From positions 1 to 64,000 of the forward strand of contig SEFA01000015.1 in NCBI GenBank assembly GCA_004210455.1: 64,000 nucleotides of DNA, written 5' to 3'. A program made the position numbers and the translations under genes. The notes beneath the pieces were generated by a model, which was not told where the DNA came from, did no database searches, and saw only the letters and a list, made by a program, of their open reading frames with translations. Positions 59,862-64,000 of this stretch are shown one piece after another. Position 1 is the stretch's first letter. The number at the start of each line of letters is the position of its first letter. Source of the DNA: Rubrivivax sp. (GTDB taxonomy: Bacteria; Pseudomonadota; Gammaproteobacteria; Burkholderiales; Burkholderiaceae_C).

Positions 59862-60929
59862 TCAGATCCGCCCCTCCTCCACCGCGTGGCAAGCCACGCG
59901 GACGCCCTGGAACGGCAGCAGCTGCGGCCGCTCCGTGCTGCAGCGCGTGTTCGCGTGCGGGCAGCGGGGGTGGAAGCTGCAGCCGCTCGGGGGATTCAGC
60001 GGATTGGGCACTTCCCCCTGCACCGGCGTGCGCGAGCGCCCCGTCATGTGGATGTCGGGAATCGCATCGAGCAGCATCCTCGTGTACGGATGCCGCGGCG
60101 TCGCGAACAGCGCGCGCTTGTCCGCCTGTTCCACCAGCCGGCCCAGATACATCACGCCCACCTGATCGGCCACGTGCCGCACCACCGCGAGGTTGTGCGA
60201 GATGAACAGGTAGGTCAGGCCCTGCTTGCGCTGCAAGTCCTTCATGATGTTCAGCACCTGCGCCTGCACCGAGACATCGAGCGCCGATGTGGGCTCGTCG
60301 CAGACGAGGAACTCCGGCTCCGTCGCCAGCGCGCGGGCGATCGAGATGCGCTGACGCTGGCCGCCGGAGAACTGATGAGGAAACTTCTCCGCGTCCGCCG
60401 GCGCCAGCCCCACCGAGTTCAGCAGCTCCCCCACGCGTTGCTTCAGCGCCTGCGCGTCGCGCACCAGGCCATGCTCGCGCAAGGGTTCGGCGACGATGTC
60501 CTGCACCTTCCAGCGAGGGTTCAGGCTCGCATACGGATCCTGGAAGATCATCTGCATCCGGCGTCGCAAGGCCAGCGCCGCCGGCCCCTTCAGCGTCGTC
60601 GCGATATCGGCATCGTCGAATCGCACCTCGCCGTGCGTCGGCGCGTACAGACCGACCAGCAGACGGGCCACGGTGCTCTTGCCGCAGCCCGACTCCCCGA
60701 CCAGCGCCAGCGTCTTCCCCTTCTCGATCGAGAAGCTGACGCCGTCCACGGCATGGACGAACTGCCGGGACTTGCGCTCGATCACGCGGTTCAGCCATGG
60801 CGCCGACACGTCGAAGGTCTTCGCCAGGTCGCGGACCTCGACCAGCGCCGCGCCAGGCCGAACCTGCGCCGCATCGCCGGTCGCAACCGCCGGTCCCGCC
60901 GCGCGCGGCGTCTCGTTCACGACCGTCAT
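59862..60929 (-). CDS. Oligopeptide/dipeptide ABC transporter ATPase (OppF/DppF type)
   Basis: Cytoplasmic ATPase of a peptide importer. The 355-residue protein has Walker [11 protein letters not shown]-loop [12 protein letters not shown], signature SGGQRQRI, Walker [13 protein letters not shown]-loop ISHNL, and the C-terminal oligopeptide-specific extension with a Cys cluster ([15 protein letters not shown]). The ATG at 60929 overlaps the stop of the preceding ATPase gene as ATGA. Last of the operon. Confidence 0.93.
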   Translation of the reverse strand: MTVVNETPRAAGPAVATGDAAQVRPGAALVEVRDLAKTFDVSAPWLNRVIERKSRQFVHAVDGVSFSIEKGKTLALVGESGCGKSTVARLLVGLYAPTHGEVRFDDADIATTLKGPAALALRRRMQMIFQDPYASLNPRWKVQDIVAEPLREHGLVRDAQALKQRVGELLNSVGLAPADAEKFPHQFSGGQRQRISIARALATEPEFLVCDEPTSALDVSVQAQVLNIMKDLQRKQGLTYLFISHNLAVVRHVADQVGVMYLGRLVEQADKRALFATPRHPYTRMLLDAIPDIHMTGRSRTPVQGEVPNPLNPPSGCSFHPRCPHANTRCSTERPQLLPFQGVRVACHAVEEGRI

Positions 60930-61927
60930 GCGACACCTCCCTGCACGACGGCGACGTTCGCGGCATGCAACCAGCACGCCGCCTGGGTCGCGGGCGCCTT
61001 CATCAACTCGGGACGCTGCTCGTGGCAGCGATCGAATGCCCGCGGGCAACGCGGATGGAAAGCGCAACCCGTCGGGATCGACGTGAGCCGCGGCATCGCG
61101 CCGTCGATCTGCACCAGCCGCTCTCGGTCCTCGTCCATCGCGGGGATGGATCCCATCAATCCCGAGGTGTACGGATGACCGGGGCGATGGATCACCTCCT
61201 GGACCGGTCCGATCTCCGCCACGCGCCCGGCATACATCACCGCGACACGGTCGCAGGTCTCCGCGATCACGCCCATGTCGTGCGTGACCAGCATGACCGC
61301 GGCGCCCTGCTCCCGGCACACGCGCTTGAGCAAGGCGATGATCTGCGCCTGGATCGACACGTCCAGCGCCGTCGTCGGCTCGTCCGCGACGATGAGCTTC
61401 GGATCGGCCGCGAGCGCGAGCGCGATCACCACGCGCTGTCGCATGCCGCCGGAGAACTGGTGCGGGTACTGGTCCACGCGCGCCTCGGGCGCCGGGATGC
61501 CGGTGGCCGCGAGCAGCTCGATCGCGCGGGCGCGCGCCTGCTTCGCGCTCAGGCCAAGATGCGTCGTGATCGTCTCGACCAGTTGCCGCCCCACCGTGTA
61601 CAGCGGATTGAGCGAGGTCAGCGGATCCTGGAAGATCGCGCCGATCTGCCGGCCGCGCACACGGCGCATCTGATCGGCAGGCAGGTTGTCGATGCGTCGG
61701 CCTTCAAGCAGGATCTCGCCGCCGGCGATGCGGCCCGGCGGCTCGAGCAGGCCGATGATCGCGGCGCCGGTCAGCGACTTGCCGGCGCCGGATTCGCCGA
61801 CGACGCCGAGCACTTCGCCCGGCGCGATGTCGAAGGACACGTCGTCCAGCGCGAGCAGCGTGCCGCGCCGGGTCGGGAACTCCACGCGCAGATGGCGGAC
61901 TTGCAAAAGAGGTGCGGATGCGGTCAT
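60926..61927 (-). CDS. Oligopeptide/dipeptide ABC transporter ATPase (OppD/DppD type)
   Basis: Partner ATPase of the peptide importer. The 333-residue protein has Walker [21 protein letters not shown], signature SGGMRQRV, Walker [12 protein letters not shown] and H-loop VTHDMG, then the C-terminal HPRCP extension. I chose the ATG at 61927; a TTG five codons upstream is possible but less usual. Overlaps the next ATPase gene by four bases; 15 bases after the permease gene. Confidence 0.93.
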   Translation of the reverse strand: MTASAPLLQVRHLRVEFPTRRGTLLALDDVSFDIAPGEVLGVVGESGAGKSLTGAAIIGLLEPPGRIAGGEILLEGRRIDNLPADQMRRVRGRQIGAIFQDPLTSLNPLYTVGRQLVETITTHLGLSAKQARARAIELLAATGIPAPEARVDQYPHQFSGGMRQRVVIALALAADPKLIVADEPTTALDVSIQAQIIALLKRVCREQGAAVMLVTHDMGVIAETCDRVAVMYAGRVAEIGPVQEVIHRPGHPYTSGLMGSIPAMDEDRERLVQIDGAMPRLTSIPTGCAFHPRCPRAFDRCHEQRPELMKAPATQAACWLHAANVAVVQGGVA

Positions 61928-61942
61928 GGGCTGTCGATCCAA

Positions 61943-62905
61943 TCAGCGCAGACGGGGATTGAGCGCATCGCGCAACCAATCGCCGAGCATGTTCACCGAC
62001 ACCGTGATCAGCACCAGCATCGTGCTGGGCCAGATGGTGATCCACCATTCCCCGGAGAACAGGAAGTCGTTGCCGATGCGGATCAGGGTGCCCAGCGAGG
62101 GACTGGTCGGCGGGACGCCGACGCCCAGGAAGGACAGGGTGGCCTCGGTCAGGATCGCCGACGCGACCTGCAGCGTCGCCAGCACCAGCACGGGGCCGGT
62201 GACGTTGGGCAGCACATGGCGCCACATGATCGCCATGGGCTGGACACCGATCACGCGCGCGGCCTGCACGTATTCCTTGTTGCGCTCGACCATCGTCGAG
62301 CCGCGCACCGTGCGCGCGTACTGCACCCAGCCTGTCAGCGAGATCGCCAGGATCAGCACCGCGAAGGCGAGCGACTCGTGCGCGTCCTTGAAGACGACGC
62401 GCCCCACGCCGTCGATCAGCAGCGCGATCAGGATCGACGGAAAGGACAGCATCACGTCGCAGATGCGCATGATGAACGCGTCCACCTTGCCGCCGACGAA
62501 GCCGGACAGCAATCCCAGGCCGACACCGATGATCATCGACAGGATCACCGAGGCCACGCCCACCAGCAGCGAGATGCGAGCGCCGTACATGATCGCGGAC
62601 AAGAGATCGCGTCCCTGGTCGTCGGTGCCGAGCAGGTACTTGGCCGAGCCGCCCTCGATCCAGGCCGGCGGCAGCCGGGAGTCCATCAGCTCCAGCGCGG
62701 AGAGATCGAACGGATCGTGCGGCGCGATCCAGGTCGCGAACAGCGCGCAGACCAGGCAGCAGAGCGCGACGAAAGCCGCGACCATCGCGAACGGCGATCG
62801 GGTGAACGAGTGCCAGACATCGCCGTCGAAGAAGCGCTTGAGCGCATTCGGCGGACGCGGAGCCGGCGCGCCGGAGGCCGGCGGAGGAGGAAGGGAGGCG
62901 GTCAT
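61943..62905 (-). CDS. Peptide ABC transporter permease (DppC type)
   Basis: Inner-membrane permease. The 320-residue protein has a short Pro/Ala-rich cytoplasmic lead, the DppC N-terminal segment, about six membrane helices, and the EAA motif in EYVQAARVIGVQPMAIMWRHVLPN. The ATG at 62905 gives a usual MTASLPPPP lead; a TTG at 62980 would overlap the upstream gene. The DppB-type permease and binding protein are not seen here and probably lie beyond the window end. Confidence 0.9.
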   Translation of the reverse strand: MTASLPPPPASGAPAPRPPNALKRFFDGDVWHSFTRSPFAMVAAFVALCCLVCALFATWIAPHDPFDLSALELMDSRLPPAWIEGGSAKYLLGTDDQGRDLLSAIMYGARISLLVGVASVILSMIIGVGLGLLSGFVGGKVDAFIMRICDVMLSFPSILIALLIDGVGRVVFKDAHESLAFAVLILAISLTGWVQYARTVRGSTMVERNKEYVQAARVIGVQPMAIMWRHVLPNVTGPVLVLATLQVASAILTEATLSFLGVGVPPTSPSLGTLIRIGNDFLFSGEWWITIWPSTMLVLITVSVNMLGDWLRDALNPRLR

Positions 62906-62976
62906 GCGGGGATCGCGAAGGCGGGGAATGGCGGGCTTTGGCGGGCTGTCGTAGCGATGGGGCGGGACGGACCCGC

Positions 62977-64000
62977 TCAATGCGGCGCGAGTGGAAGTCC
63001 CTGCTCGACAAGGGCCGCGAACAGCGCGGACCCGAGCGGCAGGATCTCGTCATTGAAGTCGTAGCGCGGCTGATGCAGGCCGCAGGGACCGCCCTGCCCC
63101 AGTCGGAGATAGGCGCCGGGCCGCGCCTGCAACATGAAGGCGAAGTCCTCGGAGCCCATGCTGGGCACGAGCTTGTCGTCGACGTTCTCGGCGCCGACCA
63201 GCGACTGCGCGACGCGCACGGCGAAATCCGCTTCGCGCGCACTGTTGACCGTCGCCGGATAGAGGCGCTGGTAGTCGACCTTGGCGCTGGCGCCGAAGCC
63301 CAGCGCGACCGATTCGACCAGTCGCGTCATCCGCTCCTCGAGCAGTTGCTGCACTTCGGGCTTGAAGCTGCGGACGGTGCCGGTCAGTTGCGCGGCCTCG
63401 GGGATCACGCTGAAGGCGCTGGGTTCACCGGCGTGCATCGAGCAGAGGCTGACGACCGCCTGCTCGATCGGGGCGATGTTGCGCGACACCAGGCTCTGCA
63501 CCGCGGTGATCACATGGCCGGCGATCAATACCGGATCGACGCTCAGGTGAGGGTGCGCGCCGTGGCCGCCGCGGCCCTGGATCGTGATGTTCACGCGGTC
63601 CGCCGCGGCCATCATCGCGCCTCGGTTCAAGCCGATCTTGCCCGGCGGCAGGTGCGGCCAGTTGTGCATCGCGTAGATGGACTCCACCGGGAAGCGCTCG
63701 AACAGGCCGTCGGCGATCATTTCGCGCGCACCGCCGTATCCCTCTTCGCCAGGCTGGAACACCAGCACCGCCGTGCCCGCGAAGCGTCTCGTCTGCGCCA
63801 GGTAGCGGGCCGTGCCTACCAGCATCGCGCAATGGCCGTCATGGCCGCACGCGTGCATCAGGCCGGGCGTCGACGACCGCCAGGCGAAGTCGTTCTGTTC
63901 GCGCAGCGGCAGCGCGTCCATGTCTGCGCGCAGCCCGAAAAGTCTGGGCGGCGTGCCCGGCGTCGTCTGTCCATGGATGGTCGCGACGATCCCGGTACGG
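62977..64000 (-). CDS. M20-family amidohydrolase (hippurate hydrolase/aminoacylase type), partial
   Basis: Metal-dependent hydrolase that removes an acyl group from an N-acylated amino acid. The frame is continuous to the window edge (GLRADMDALPLREQN with residues upstream), so the 5' end is missing and the ATG at 63921 is internal. Conserved metal ligands are in MHACGHDGHCAMLVG, and EEGYGGAREMI and MHNWPHLPPGKIG fit M20D. The dimerisation domain and C-terminal SEDFAFMLQ metal-ligand block are present. It is upstream of and co-directional with the peptide transporter genes, which suggests linked uptake and hydrolysis. Confidence 0.9.
   Translation of the reverse strand, partial: RTGIVATIHGQTTPGTPPRLFGLRADMDALPLREQNDFAWRSSTPGLMHACGHDGHCAMLVGTARYLAQTRRFAGTAVLVFQPGEEGYGGAREMIADGLFERFPVESIYAMHNWPHLPPGKIGLNRGAMMAAADRVNITIQGRGGHGAHPHLSVDPVLIAGHVITAVQSLVSRNIAPIEQAVVSLCSMHAGEPSAFSVIPEAAQLTGTVRSFKPEVQQLLEERMTRLVESVALGFGASAKVDYQRLYPATVNSAREADFAVRVAQSLVGAENVDDKLVPSMGSEDFAFMLQARPGAYLRLGQGGPCGLHQPRYDFNDEILPLGSALFAALVEQGLPLAPH

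Overview
The window is dense, high-GC chromosomal DNA from a Gram-negative bacterium. Several conserved blocks (hemA-prfA-prmC-grxD-ubiX, pilB-pilC-pilD-coaE-zapD-yacG, rplU-rpmA-obgE-proB, mlaFEDACB, pilMNOPQ-aroK-aroB-dgt, gltB-gltD) occur together. This points to the Betaproteobacteria, order Burkholderiales, probably the Roseateles/Mitsuaria/Rubrivivax side of the order; the lineage is inferred from gene content and order, not computed. There is no rRNA operon, CRISPR array, prophage or plasmid-type replicon. The only mobile sequence recognised is one RAYT-type transposase unit at about 45.2-46.0 kb.

Layout. 0-6.5 kb: tetrapyrrole synthesis, translation termination, glutaredoxin and flavin prenyltransferase genes (hemA, prfA, prmC, grxD, ubiX), with a predicted outer-membrane protein gene inserted before grxD, then a lytic transglycosylase. 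6.5-13.5 kb: a DUF418 membrane protein coupled to proS, rppH, proB, obgE, rpmA and rplU. 13.8-21.7 kb: ispB, tRNA-Pro(CGG), the pilus assembly genes pilB, pilC and pilD, then coaE, zapD, yacG and a HAD phosphatase. 21.7-26.8 kb: a divergent sugar-phosphate module (tal-pgi one way, zwf-hexR the other) with a palindromic candidate HexR operator between them. 26.9-31.2 kb: the Mla phospholipid transport operon. 31.5-38.6 kb: the minor pilin/PilY1 operon. 38.8-45.1 kb: glutamate synthase. 45.2-46.0 kb: the RAYT unit. 46.0-56.3 kb: dgt, aroB, aroK, a large Ig-like lipoprotein, then pilQ, pilP, pilO, pilN and pilM, all on the minus strand. 56.7-64 kb: mrcA, cyaY, a short LptM-like lipoprotein, and an oligopeptide ABC transporter operon led by an M20 amidohydrolase that runs off the end.

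A functional theme is the cell envelope and type IV pilus: ATPase PilB, platform PilC, prepilin peptidase PilD, the PilMNOP alignment complex, secretin PilQ, minor pilins and PilY1 are all present; the retraction ATPase PilT and an obvious major-pilin locus are not. Mla, PBP1A, the lytic transglycosylase and LptM add to the envelope theme. Most genes are tightly packed with ATGA/GTGA stop-start overlaps, which implies translational coupling inside operons.

The least expected items are the 689-residue Ig-like lipoprotein lodged between pilQ and aroK, a MlaA protein without any cysteine and therefore without a lipobox, a histidine-rich tail on RppH, a promoter so close to hemA that its mRNA may be leaderless, and the RAYT unit sitting exactly at the end of dgt.
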